Shown: piece by piece, positions 33,852 to 45,900 of the stretch | How the letters are laid out: every line of letters begins with the position of its first letter | How positions within the stretch are numbered: the stretch's first letter is position 1 | From: Jackrogersella multiformis | Lineage: Eukaryota; Ascomycota; Sordariomycetes; Xylariales; Hypoxylaceae | Direction of reading: 5' to 3' | Assembly (NCBI GenBank): GCA_902806575.1 | Contig: CADCXD010000004.1 | Coordinates: 3,286,001-3,350,000 of the forward strand | DNA: 64,000 bases | Made by a program: the position numbers and the translations under genes | Notes under the pieces: generated by a model | The model's database searches: none | The model's input: the letters and a program-made list of their open reading frames with translations, nothing else | What the model was told of the DNA's origin: nothing

Positions 33852-36800
33852 ATGCTGAGAAGCTCCCTTCGAACCTCGACGAGCCAGCTCCTTAGAGCTA
33901 GCTGTCGAACCTCAAGATGCGCCTCCCAAGCTTCGAGATCGTACTCTCTTAGCACCGCCCGCCGCCCTCTCGCTGTCGCCACCCAGAACAGATATGCCTC
34001 AACCACGTCCTCCTCCCCATCTCCTAACGACAACTTCCTGTCTGGTAATACCGCGAACTATATCGATGAGATGTACCTGCAATGGAAGGAGGAGCCGAGC
34101 AGCGTTCATATTTCATGGCAGGTCTACTTCAAAAACATGGAGAGCGGCGATATGCCTATCCAGCAGGCTTTCACTCCTCCTCCTACCCTTGTTCCTAGTG
34201 CGACAGGAGGTGTTGGGCCGGCCGTAGGAGTTGGGCAGGGTAACGATGTGACGAACCATCTAAAAGTCCAGCTTCTGGTCCGCGCATACCAGGCCCGCGG
34301 CCATCACAAAGCCAATATCGATCCTCTCGGCATTCGTAACGAGCAAAAGGGGTTCACTAATGTTAAGCCCAAGGAATTGTCCCTCGACCACTACCAATTT
34401 ACCGAAAAGGATCTCGATAAGGAGTTCTCGCTTGGCCCTGGTATCCTGCCGCGTTTTAAACGAGAAGGCCGAGAAAAAATGACTCTGCGCGAAATCATCG
34501 ACGCTTGCGAGACTATATATTGCGGCTCATACGGCGTTGAATTTATTCACATCCCCGACAGAGCCAAGTGCGACTGGCTGAGAGAACGTGTCGAGGTCCC
34601 TCAACCGTTCAAGTACTCAATTGACGAGAAGCGCCGAATTCTCGACCGCTTAATCTGGAGTTCTAGCTTCGAGTCCTTCCTGGCCACCAAATATCCCAAT
34701 GATAAGCGGTTCGGTCTGGAGGGTTGTGAGACGCTCGTACCTGGTATGAAGGCGCTCATCGACCGAAGCGTCGACTACGGTGTAAAGGACATTGTCATCG
34801 GAATGCCTCATCGTGGGCGTCTCAATGTGCTTAGCAATGTCGTCCGGAAGCCGAACGAGTCCATCTTTAGCGAATTTGCGGGCACCGCTGGTGCTGAAGA
34901 CGAAGGGTCTGGTGATGTCAAATACCATCTAGGTATGAATTTTGAGCGACCTACACCGTCTGGAAAGCGGGTTCAGCTTTCTCTCGTGGCCAACCCCTCG
35001 CATCTCGAGGCCGAAGACCCGGTTGTGCTAGGAAAGACCAGAGCCATCCAACACTACAATAATGATGAGACGTCACACCGAACTGCGATGAGTGTGCTGT
35101 TGCATGGCGATGCCGCTTTTGCCGCTCAGGGCGTAGTATACGAGTGTCTCGGTTTCCACTCCCTACCGGCATTCTCAACTGGTGGAACTATCCACTTGGT
35201 TGCGAACAACCAGATCGGTTTCACTACCGATCCGCGATTCGCTCGCTCAACTGCGTACTGTACCGACATCGCTAAGGCCATCGACGCACCTGTCTTCCAC
35301 GTCAATGCCGATGATGTTGAAGCTGTTAACTTCGTCTGCCAACTGGCTGCGGATTGGCGTGCCGAGTTCCAGTCAGACGTGGTCATCGATCTCATCTGCT
35401 ATCGTAAGCACGGTCACAACGAAACTGATCAGCCATCCTTCACACAACCCTTGATGTACAAGCGCATCAGTGCGAAAGAGCCCCAGATCGCCATATACGT
35501 GGAGAAGCTGCTTCAAGATGGCTCATTCACGAAGGAAGATGTTGAAGAGCACAAACAGTGGGTCTGGGGCATGTTGGAGGAAAGCTTTGCTAAGTCGAAA
35601 GACTATCAGCCAACATCGAAGGAATGGACTACCTCTGCTTGGAACGGCTTCAAGTCGCCCAAAGAATTGGCGACCGAGGTATTGCCACACATGCCAACGA
35701 GCGTCGATCGGAAGACTCTGGAGCACATTGGTGAGGTCATTGGCTCCGCCCCCGAAGACTTCCAGCTTCACCGCAACCTAAAGCGCATTCTACAAAACCG
35801 TACCAAATCGGTCCTCGAGGGCAAGAACATCGACTGGTCGACTGCCGAAGCCCTCGCCTTCGGCTCGCTCGTCATCGAGGGCAACCACGTTCGTGTCTCC
35901 GGTCAGGATGTCGAGAGAGGTACCTTCTCTCAGCGACACGCAGTCTTCCACGACCAAGAAACTGAGAGCACATACACCCCCATCCAGAACGTCAGCAAGG
36001 ATCAGGGCAAATTTGTCATCTCTAACTCGTCCTTGAGCGAGTTCGGTGCTTTGGGTTTCGAGTATGGTTACTCTCTGTCGTCTCCGAACGCATTGGTTAT
36101 GTGGGAGGCTCAATTTGGCGACTTTGCCAACAACGCACAATGCGTCATCGACCAGTTCATCGCCTCGGGTGAGGTCAAGTGGATGCAGCGGACCGGATTG
36201 GTCATGTCTCTTCCCCACGGTTATGACGGACAGGGCCCCGAGCATTCTTCTGGGCGTATGGAACGGTACCTACAACTCTGCAACGAAGACCCACGCGTCT
36301 TCCCGTCCCAGGACAAGCTTGAGCGCCAGCACCAAGACTGCAACATGCAGATTGCTTACATGACAACGCCTGCTAACCTTTTCCACGTCCTTCGCCGACA
36401 GATGCACAGACAATTCCGAAAGCGTAAGTCGTTCACATAACCCCTTGAGAAGCACACGTGATTACTAACTTTTGCAGCCTTGATCATATTCTTCTCCAAG
36501 TCGCTGCTACGACACCCCTTGGCGCGTTCCAACATCGAGGAGTTTTCGGGCCCCGATGCTCATTTCCAATGGATCATCCCTGATCCCGAGCACGAAGCCG
36601 GAAGCATCAAGTCCCCAGAGGAAATTGACCGTGTCATTCTGTGCACCGGTCAGGTATATGCATCGCTTCACAAGTACCGCGCCGATAATAAGATCGACAA
36701 CGTCGCTCTTACGCGAATTGAACAGCTCAACCCCTTCCCATGGGAACAACTTAAGGACAACCTGGACACGTACAAGAATGCCAAGACTATCGTCTGGGCC

Positions 36801-37022
36801 CAGGAGGAGCCGCTCAACGCCGGCGCATGGAGCTTTACTCAACCGCGCATTGAGACTCTACTGAACCGCACCCAATATCACGACCGCAAGCACGTCATGT
36901 ATGCTGGCCGAAACCCTTCAGCATCGGTTGCCACCGGTCTGAAGGCTACCCACAAGAAGGAAGAGGAAGACCTACTGGAGATGGCATTCAACGTAACGCA
37001 AGACAAGCTGAAGGGCGAATAG
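33852..37022 (+). CDS. KGD1: 2-oxoglutarate dehydrogenase E1 component
   Basis: Two exons, 33852-36423 and 36478-37022, with a 54-nt intron (36424-36477, GTAAGT...CAG). The CDS is 3117 nt, 1038 aa, the usual size for mitochondrial E1o. The junction rebuilds [22 protein letters not shown]. It is the thiamine-diphosphate-dependent subunit of the 2-oxoglutarate dehydrogenase complex of the TCA cycle, decarboxylating 2-oxoglutarate and passing the succinyl group to lipoyl-E2. Visible: an Arg/Ser-rich mitochondrial presequence, the N-terminal [25 protein letters not shown] segment, [29 protein letters not shown], the ThDP/Mg site region [37 protein letters not shown], and [11 protein letters not shown] near the C-terminus. 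The start context (GCGCCATGC) is good. Confidence 0.97.
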
Positions 37023-37743
37023 ACAGACAAGGAAAGGAGGGAAAAAATAAAACATTGATAGGATGGGGGTAGGCATTAGCTATTTCATGTTTGTTGTATT
37101 TTATCTTGTGTATAAGGCGGCCTCGGGGATCACAAATCGAGGCAACATAGACGGGTGGGAAGGTGACCAATGGGTCTCCGAGTACCGTAATGCATCTTTT
37201 TATACGTTCAAGCCTGGTGTTTTGCATATTCGATGCTAAATATCGTAGGTTCGGATGCTGCTATTTCGTTCCCGAGCGGAGATTAGGCATAGATCGGACC
37301 GGGGCGCTCAAGAGGATCCAAGATTACCCAGTCTAGATATTGTGCTGCCGAATACCACCCTAGGATAGCTGGGGTAATGATAAGCACCTTGCTTCTCACC
37401 TCTAACTTACCAATGACTGAAGCTTGCTTTATCTTTAATACAGCAAGCATGTCAGCCCTGTGACGAAATTCAATAAGTTACCAACAAGATCTGCAGCAAC
37501 TGGTCACTATGTCCCGATATAATATTCGGAAGGCTGTCCTAGCGGGGTTCATATTCAACGGCGCACCGCCCGCCTTCGACGTTGGTTCGACTTGTAAGAC
37601 CGGCTTTAAAACTTGAAAAGAGGTTTACTTCTTAGGTGTCACCACAGACCTACCAAGCAAGCACTTAGTCTGACGAGAAGAAAGAGTAGCAATCAGCTAG
37701 GAGACATCGCCAATACCCAAGCTCTCCCAATGCGCTCGTAACG
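37023..37743. other. intergenic region KGD1 / permease
   Basis: 721 bp between two plus-strand genes, holding the KGD1 3' UTR and the permease promoter. No ORF or repeat of note. Confidence 0.5.
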
Positions 37744-39777
37744 ATGGATTCGTTCACCTTTCGACAGCGCGGCCAGGCCATCAAGGAGAAGACCCGGGCT
37801 CGGCTGACCGATAGACATAGCTGGAAATTGCCCAAGCAGACCAGCAGCATCGCGCCGGCTCATATATGGACCAATGCCGGTACGTCTACGATATGCGTGC
37901 GTTACATAGACGCTGCCGGGTCTTCTGTTGTTGTTGATAGCAGCCGCTTACCAGTGAGACAGATCAAGATCCGGTGCCAGAGGATAAGCGGACTTGGTCC
38001 AGTTGGGCTTTCATTGGCTATTGGTACTCTGACCTGGTGACGGTCTCGACATGGACCGCTGCCAGCGCTATAATGACTACGGGCTTGACGGCTACTGACG
38101 CTATTCTCATCGTTTTGGTTGCGGCTATAGTATGTTTCCTTCGTGGCGCAAACTGCCCCCTTTCGTCGTATATAGAACCACGAGTTCTCGGATCCGGTCA
38201 AGCAACTAAAACTGCACTTGCGTATGCTCCAAGATACCCATGAATTGGAATTGCTAACTCGAGTCACCACAGTGCAACGCGATCCCCACGGTACTGAACG
38301 GGGCCATCGGCGCCGACCTTCACATCCCGTTCCCCATCGCCTGCCGGGCCAGCTACGGCTACTGGCTGAGCTACTTCTGCGTCGTCACGCGGGGCATCCT
38401 CGCGCTGTTCTGGTTCGGCGTGCAGAGCGCCAACGGCGGCACCTGCGTCACGGCCATGGTCACGGCCGTCTGGCCGAGCTACGCCCGCCTCCCCAACACC
38501 CTGCCGCCGTCCGCCGGCACCACCAGCCAGGGCCTGCTGAGCTACTTCATATACTGGTGCGTCCAGTTCCCGCTGCTCCTGATCCCGTCGCACAGGCTGC
38601 AGTCCCTGTTCTGGGCCAAGTCCGTCCTGGTCACGCCCATGGCCCTCGCCATGGTCATCTGGATCACCGCCGTGGCCGGCGGCCAGGGCGACTTCTTCTA
38701 CGCGCCGGCTACCGTCTCCGGGTCGACGCGCGCGTGGCTGTGGTTGTCGAATCTGGTAAGCAGCTCTGCCCTACCTAGATTCATGTCCTCGCCAAGCATT
38801 ACCCATTACCTATGACTACCTACCACCCAAGTTAAGTACCTAGCTAACAACGACCCCACCCACAGACCAGCGTGACGGGCGGGTACTCGACGCTCGCGGT
38901 CAACATCCCGGACTTCTCGCGGTTCAGCAAGACGCGGGGGGCGCAGCTGTGGCAGCTGCCGGTGATCCCGCTGCTCAAGACGCTAGTCGGGATCTTCGGG
39001 ATCGTGTCGGCCAGCGCGTCGAAGCAGGTGTACGGCGTGGTGTACTGGTCGCCGCTGGAGATCATCGCGCGCTGGCAGGGGTCGCCGGGGGGCCGGGCCG
39101 CCGCCTTCTTCGCCGCGGCCGTCTGGCTTCTCGCCCAGATCTCCGTCAACATCAGCGCCAACGGCATCTCCTTCGCCAACGACGTCACCACGCTCGCCCC
39201 GCGCTGGTTCGACATCCGGCGCGGCGTCGTGCTGGTGTCGTTCGTCGGCGGCTGGGCCCTGTGCCCGTGGATCATCGTGTCGTCGGCGGCCGCGTTCCTC
39301 AGCTTCATGAGCGCGTACGCCATCTTCATGGCGCCCATCGCCGGCATCCTCGCGTGCGATTACTGGGCCGTCAAGAAGCGGCGGTACGACGTCCCGGCGC
39401 TGTACGACCCCGACGGCATCTACCGGTACCGACGGGGCTGCAACTGGCGCGCCCTGGCCACGACGCTCGTCGTCATCGTGCCCCTGCTCCCGGCCCTGGC
39501 CCAGAAGGTGGCGCCGCGGAGCGTCCACATCGCGCAGGGGCTGGTGAACCTGTTCGCGTTCAACTGGCTGTACGGGTTCTTCGTGGCGGTCTTCCTGTAC
39601 TATGTCCTGAACTACTTCTTCCCGGACCGCACTACGCTGATCCCGAGCGCGGTCCCGGGAGATGCCCCTGTGGTGCGGGCCGTCGATGCGGATGTGGAGA
39701 GCGGCTCGGTCCGGGATGAGAAGGGGGGAGAGGATGGGAAGGTGGAGACTAGAGCTGGAGGTGTTGCGGTTATATGA
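37744..39777 (+). CDS. NCS1-family nucleobase permease (Fur-like)
   Basis: Four exons: 37744-37879, 37963-38129, 38273-38755, 38866-39777. Introns are 83, 143 and 110 nt, all GT..AG with GTACGT, GTATGT and GTAAGC donors. The CDS is 1698 nt, 565 aa. NCS1 carriers are proton- or sodium-coupled symporters of purines, pyrimidines and allantoin, with 12 membrane helices. Family marks: WTNADQDPVPEDKRTWSSWAFIGYW across junction 1, the LNGAIGADLHIPFPIACRASYGYW helix region, and TGGYSTLAVNIPDFSRFSK, typical of the Fur (uracil/allantoin/uric acid) branch rather than the Fcy branch. The substrate cannot be read from sequence; the neighbours (deaminase, XanA-like dioxygenase) suggest a purine. Exons 3-4 are strikingly GC-rich compared with exons 1-2. 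Confidence 0.9.
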
Positions 39778-40056
39778 GAGTGGCGGTAGTTATGAATACT
39801 AGCAATATACGCGTGATATAGGTAATTAAAGCTACAGGAATGCTAGGGATCTTTATGATTTTGATTCATTTGATTCATGATCTAGCAAGACATTAATAAT
39901 TGGCTCCTAGATTAGCCTCCTCTGTGATTTCGACAGTTAGGAACAACCCTATACTTGGCGTTTCTATTCTCTTGCCGCCCAGGAATATCTAACAATCCCC
40001 ACTGGTTTCTATAACCTATCCATCCCCATCCCCACGCCCCCAAACCCAAAACCCAA
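39778..40056. other. convergent 3' region
   Basis: 279 bp between the permease stop and the deaminase stop. 3' UTRs only. Confidence 0.5.
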
Positions 40057-40954
40057 CTATACAACCTTACAAGTCCCCCCCACGCGCCCGCACCCGGCGG
40101 GGCACGGGTACGCGGGGTCGAACTGCCAGGAGAAGTAGGGGTCGGTCTCGTTGGCCAGCACGCCGGCGAGCAGGCGGCTGACGTTGGGCAGGTCGAACGA
40201 CTGCCGGAACACCTCTACGGACGAGATGCGGATCTGGCCCCAGCCCGCGGCCACGAGCGCGTCCACCGACGTCCCGTACACGTACTCGCGGAACCCGGCC
40301 CAGCGCACGGCCGACGCGCACATCGGGCAGCTCTCCGCGTTGGTGTACTGCGATGGTGGGGGGGTTAGTGCCTAGCTGCCTGCTTTGGAGGAAGGGGAAG
40401 GGAAGGGGTTAGGCTTGTCTGGGTAAATATTCGGCGTTACATACGAGGGTCAGGTCCGTGAAGGCGGCCACAGCTGCGGCCGGCGAGAGTTTGTAGGGCC
40501 CCGAGGGGTCGGTGAGGATGGCCGTGCAGTTGTTGATGGCTGCCATCTCTCCTATAATACAGTGAGTCTTGGTACTTCTTGTACTCTTGTAGGTGAGAGG
40601 GGTAATAAGAAGGATATGGTAGTGGTAGTGATACTACATACCGTGAAGCGTCGGGTTCCCGGTCGAGCTTATGTTGTTGGCACCTGTGCAGACCAGCTCC
40701 CCAAGCTCTGAGCTTCCGGTGTGGTTTACGATTGCGGTCCCGAACGGCGCGAAGGGGCAGGGAGAGTAGAGGGCAAGGTTGGCTTGGCGCATCCAGTATG
40801 CTCTCGTGCTGAAGGGGATGCCGTTGATGGAGAGTGTTGGTTCGCCAATGGGGGTCTGTCCATTTTCTCGTCTCGAGAGGTGGTGATACTCATGACAGAG
40901 AACTGGACTACTGAGGTAGAAGAAAACTACTTGAAGGACAGATCGGAGCCACAT
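40057..40954 (-). CDS. predicted secreted CDA-fold (cytidine/guanine deaminase-like) zinc deaminase
   Basis: Three exons: 40954-40642, 40551-40445, 40347-40057; introns 90 and 97 nt (both GTATGT...AG). CDS 711 nt, 236 aa. The deaminase site is assembled by splicing: exon 1 ends TLHG and continues EMAAINN, giving H104-G-E106, and exon 3 supplies SCPMCAS (C147, C150). These are the usual zinc ligands and proton-shuttling Glu of the cytidine/dCMP/TadA/GuaD superfamily; HGE replaces the common HAE. The N-terminus is a hydrophobic signal peptide (about 1-20, cleavage near VLC|HEY). At least five N-glycosylation sequons (NHT, NIS, NCT, NVS, NET) support export. Extra cysteines at the C-terminus (CPAGCGRVGGTC) could form disulfides. 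The substrate is unproven; guanine or cytosine are candidates. It lies tail-to-tail with the NCS1 permease. Confidence 0.85.
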
Positions 40955-41464
40955 CGTGTCTTATTTCAACCTGGGAATGCTGAGTAGTTGATAACCTTGA
41001 AATACACTGTAAGTGTCATAGATGACATTAGTAACAGTGAACCATAGAAAACAGCTAAATGGGCAATAGCTCTATCTATATGGATATCTTCACATCACGG
41101 CCATCACCGTACACCGAGTTCCCAGCCACCTACATTATAAAAAGAGAGCGAGGTTCAATCGACATTGCTTTTTGCTGAAAGCTATCTACACTTCGAATGA
41201 ACTACGACGGTTTGGGGGCAGCCCCGCCCGCACCTTGATACTGCATCGAGGTGCCGGGCAGGGATGCCGGCGATGCGTATCAACGGCGGACTCCGATAGA
41301 TATCTATGCGTGTTGGAGATAGAGCATAGGTATATATCAATGCCGAGGATAGACTACCTACCTATATTTATTATCGCCTCCACATTCAAGGAACATCCTC
41401 CCTAACTCTAGCTAAGATTTTATCGGAGATCACTAGATTAGCAGCTTCGTATTCAAAAGATTTT
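40955..41464. other. divergent promoter region deaminase / dioxygenase
   Basis: 510 bp shared upstream region of the secreted deaminase (-) and the XanA-like dioxygenase (+), so the two could be co-regulated from it. It contains a TATAAAA-like element (ATTATAAAAAG, about 41135). No ORF. Confidence 0.5.
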
Positions 41465-42823
41465 ATGATGTCACCAAGCGCTGTTGACTCAGAGTCGAGC
41501 TTCGCGACCACGCCCATAAAGAAATCCTCCCACGATAAACACGACTACGGTGCGATTGTCACTGGCTTGGACTTAAATGACATTAGTGGTGAGCCGACCT
41601 TCTGCCAAGTAATGAGTTCTAGCGTTCAACCTGGTCAGATGCGGATGTTCGGAACCTAGTAGACGCTATCTGGATCCACAAAGTCGTCGTAGTCAAGGGG
41701 CAGAAGGATCTCGCGCCAGCAAAGCAATGGGACCTCGTGACGCGCTTCGACCCTCGCGCGCCTCAGATTCACTCTCATGGCGACCTGAAGACCTTTAATA
41801 GCAAGGGTGGTTTGCTTTCCGTAAGTGGCCCGAGGTTTCCAGTCCAGGCGAACCAAGTGCTAAGATCAAGGCAAGAAACACCGCGAAGTCGTAGGCATCC
41901 CAGGCGCCGAGAATGTCCGTCTAATCGGGAAGGGCTTCCAAGGGGAAGATCATTACGGCATCAAAAACAAGACCATCACGAAGCCGCTCTCCCACGACTG
42001 GCATGAAAAGGAGCTGCCACAGGAGGAATTCGACGCAGGGAACGTTCGCTTTCAGCGCTGGCATATGGATGCGCCGCTCTATGCGCGAGACCCGGCGTGG
42101 TTCACCACTCTACGCTGTGTGAGACGGCCAACCGAGCCGGAGGTAACTATTCGATGGGATGACGGCTCCGGTCTTAGCATGAAGGCAGAGCCCGGCCTGA
42201 CTGCGTTCATCAGCAATGTTCAGATGTACGAACATATGACAGAAGACGAGAAGCAGATGGCCGACCACAGTTGGGTCGAATATGCACCTCATCCGGTATG
42301 TTAAGAACAACTAAGACCCGAAGTACCAGAAGTGAATGCTGATGACTGCCGTAACTAGTACATGTGGATAGGCGATTGCAAAGGCAACTCTAACGGCCTC
42401 GGCCTCGTGAGCCAAGGCAAGGAGAAGAAACTGGAGGAGTTAGGTGACTTCGATCCGAAGGAGGTGAAAACGTATCCGATGGTCTGGGTCAATCCTGTGA
42501 CGGGCGAGAAAGCATTCCAAGTCCATGGGATCTGTGCGAGAAAGCTTTTTGTCCGCTCGTCCCCGACAGAAGAGCCTAGGGCAATCGAGGATGTCGTGGA
42601 GATCAGGAATTTACTGAAGACTATTCAGGAAAGAGTCTTGAGGCCAGAGTATATTTTAATCCCAAGTCTAGAAGAAGGGGATATCGTCATGTGGGCAAAT
42701 TACCAGGTGTTTCACACGGCTATCGACTATCCCTCTTCGTACGGGCCACGGACTATGCATCAAGCCAACATCGCCTCATCTGCTCCTCCAGTGGGTCCAA
42801 ATCCCATCCCGGGAATGGCTTAA
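41465..42823 (+). CDS. TauD/TfdA-type 2-oxoglutarate-dependent dioxygenase, xanthine dioxygenase (XanA)-like
   Basis: Four exons: 41465-41588, 41639-41820, 41876-42295, 42359-42823; introns 50, 55 and 63 nt. CDS 1191 nt, 396 aa. The junctions give DLNDISDADVRNLVDAIWIHK, GGLLSKHREVVGIPG and EYAPHPYMWIGD. Iron ligands of the 2-His-1-carboxylate triad are visible: H165-x-D167 (RWHMDAPLY) and distal H361 (YQVFHTAID), with R373 placed to bind 2-oxoglutarate. From memory, the overall pattern (WHxDAxLY, WDDGSG, EYAPHPYMW, NSxGLGLVS, NPVTGExAxQxH) matches fungal XanA, which oxidises xanthine to urate, better than taurine dioxygenases. The protein lacks a signal peptide and is probably cytosolic. ATG 41468 is an equally possible start. 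Confidence 0.87.
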
Positions 42824-42927
42824 ATTGGGAGTTGGGACGAGTAGCAATATTGAAAGGTTAGGGAAATCGGCTTAGATAGTAGTCTAGGGAGCCAACGTCG
42901 AGGTTTATCGAAATAATGAATAACGTC

Positions 42928-45900
42928 TCAGTCAATGGTTTTCTGAGCAAGCTCATCTGCTAATCGCTTGATGTAAAAGTCCCGCATATCAGGCGGTAGC
43001 TTATTGAAACCATTGGCGACCCGTGTAAGATCTAGTCGACCCTTTTCGTACTGTAGCGAAAAAAAATTAGTAAATTTCATATACGAGACCATGATCAATG
43101 AGTCTAGGTAAGGGCTACTCAGGAGAATGTTTCTTGAGTAGACCTATATAAATATCCGAATCATAGAATCGGCGAACTAAGCTTAATACTCACAGCTGCA
43201 AGGTCTCGGTTCCCATAAACGTCTCTCCCGGTTGAATAGCCGTTTTCGAGATTACGGAAGAAGACGTTAATAGCAACTCCCAAATTACTCAATGGGGTGG
43301 CAGTATGTAACCAAAGAGGTGGAAGAAATAGTACATCTCCTGGTTTGAGCACGGCTTCGTGAGGATGCGTCTCTGCTAGATACGGTGTCTGAATCTCGGA
43401 GAACACGTCAATGCTCGAGCTAGACGAGCCCGGGGCAAACGAAAGTCGAGTGACATCTGACGGCGGAAATAATATGAACCTCTTGGAGCCCACTATCTGG
43501 CAATAAACATTCGCCATAACCTGCTACTGTGTTAGTTAACCATGTTAAGGACGGATCCTATTGTTTTCCTTACGTCGTAATGAAGCCACATATTAACTGG
43601 TCCGGTAATTCGCAACACAGAACTGAATTCATTCTCTGCCACGAATGATAACGCATCGGGTATTTGAAAGTCTCCGGCCAGCTGTGGAAAGTCGACTTTT
43701 ATATTGGCCGGTTGGTCAGTTGGGTGATCTTCCGAAAGGGCACGTAGGTATAATTTGCGGCCTTCCGAGATCTCCTGCATTGTATTTCCGAATGTTTTCT
43801 TAACATAAACGAAATTCTTGCTATTGAAATCCATCTTAGAGCTATTGGCTTCATGAACGACGACCTAGTGACTTTGTTAGTTTAGATCTAATTTTTCTAA
43901 AAGTCTGGGAAATTGTTACCTCTCTACCGAAGCCAAGTTGCTTCACGATATATTCTGATGACCAACTCTGGACACAATTTCCCAGATCGCCCCCTTCGAT
44001 GATTACCGGTTTTCCGGCTTTCAGTATCGCTAAGAATGCGTCCGCTGTACTAATCTGGAGCCTCAGTATATCGACTTTAACTGCAACTTGCTCCTTACAT
44101 GAAGAAGATGTGGGAAGTGGGCGTTTTGTCTCTTCCGTAAGCTCGACGATTCTTGAGTGACTCCATTTCCTTTCATTGCTTTTTGGTAGCATCTGGATGT
44201 GGGCCGGATAGTTAAGCCGCAGTGTATAAAACCCACGATTCCAGAATGTCCCCATGGAGAAACATGTAGCTCCGCCGCCCATAATAAGTAGTCGATTGTC
44301 GTTAACTAACTCAGTCGACGCGCCTATCAATAAAGGACGAGGAACGGCTACTATACTTCCAGTCGAAATAATCTTATAATGCGAGTCAGAGATGTCAACA
44401 AATAGGACATCAATATCTCGTGTGACTATGCCATTTGCGATTATCCCTCCTATCACGCTCAGGTATCCCTCGGGAGAAACAAAGCTAGAGGCGCCGAAGC
44501 GGTTGATTAGGTTATCGGGATGGCTGATGCTATTCACACCTCGGTCACAAGAGCCAGAGTGCTCCGATAGAACCTTGAATGAAATTGTAGGTTTTCCATT
44601 TTGTGGAAGTAACAAACTCCATCGTAAGATTTGACTCGCAATGATGCCATCTTGAGAGATACCGCCTACCAGCACGCCTCTAAATTGAACACCATCGCTT
44701 GTTGAGGAACGGGTTGCTTCATAGAGACTAACAAAAAGGCCGCCGAAAACTGGTGTATAGTTTGACCCGAGAATCTCGCACTCGATCCAACCTGAGCCTG
44801 AAAAATAGAGGAGACATCCGTTGAAAACAGTTGACGCATCGGATTTACCTCCAATTAGGAGTGCCATATTGGAATGACTGAGCCTTGTTATCCCATGTCT
44901 ATAGATGGGCAATGGCAGATCATCCGTCCGTTGCCATTTGTTAGTCCTCTTATTGAAAAGCCAGCAATCTCGTAGTGGGTTCGATGGAGAAGTTCTGCCA
45001 CCTACGAGTAGGTTTCTATAATCGCCCAAGTCGGTAATAGTATGGCATAGACGAGCACCCGGGCCTGTGTGATGGGTTGAAATATCTTGGAGAGGCGATT
45101 CCCTTTCATAGAGATCATATGACCTTAATCGACTATTTGTCCCATGTCCAAACGTGTTAGCTAGGAACTCCTCCCCTAGGTGATTCTTCAAACTCATCGC
45201 GGCACCAAATCGACGTTGACCTCGAGTACCAGGGTATTCTTGAAAATCCGCACTTAATGGTATCGCTGGAATCTCGAGTTTCTCCGATATATCAGGGTTA
45301 CTGGATACCTTTTGAATACTCCCCAGGCTCTCCAGGTTAGTCTTAGCGATAACCACGCAGTAATGACAAGCGAAAAGTGCAAATTCTTCCCACTCGTCGA
45401 AAGGCTCAATAGCGTCGAGTCGTCTCCTCTCGTCTGCCGAGAGCCACTCATCACTTGACCATATTTGCCAAAGGTCATTGACGTTTACCTGTGACCAGCC
45501 CAGGCTAATAAAACGATCCCGTTGAGTATCGAGGTTTGGGTAGGTGAAGACAGATTTCAGAGGAGTTTTTAACTTCTCGAAATGGGCTAACATGGTATTT
45601 GCAAATGGATGATCTTCTCCATCTGGAATAATTTGCTCCAGCAAGCAAAACTCGGCTAGGTCCAATTAACTTCAGTCAAAGGAGGTGAAGTAATACGGGC
45701 GAGCTGCCTACCTTGTCCGAGGGTGCTAGCCCATTTAATGACTAAATCCGCACCATCGGTCTCCATGTAGGTGATGGAGACTTCGGCCACGAACATGAAC
45801 TCACAGTGAGAAATATCGACGACGGTTGAAAGTGCTAGTTCTATATCGGATATACGACGTAGATCACACCCGATCTCGACATACTGATCACTTTGCAGCT

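Noticed and set aside
38949..39719. 256-codon alternative frame over permease exon 4
   Set aside because: Arg/Gly/Ala-rich shadow; the permease frame has membrane helices and NCS1 signatures.
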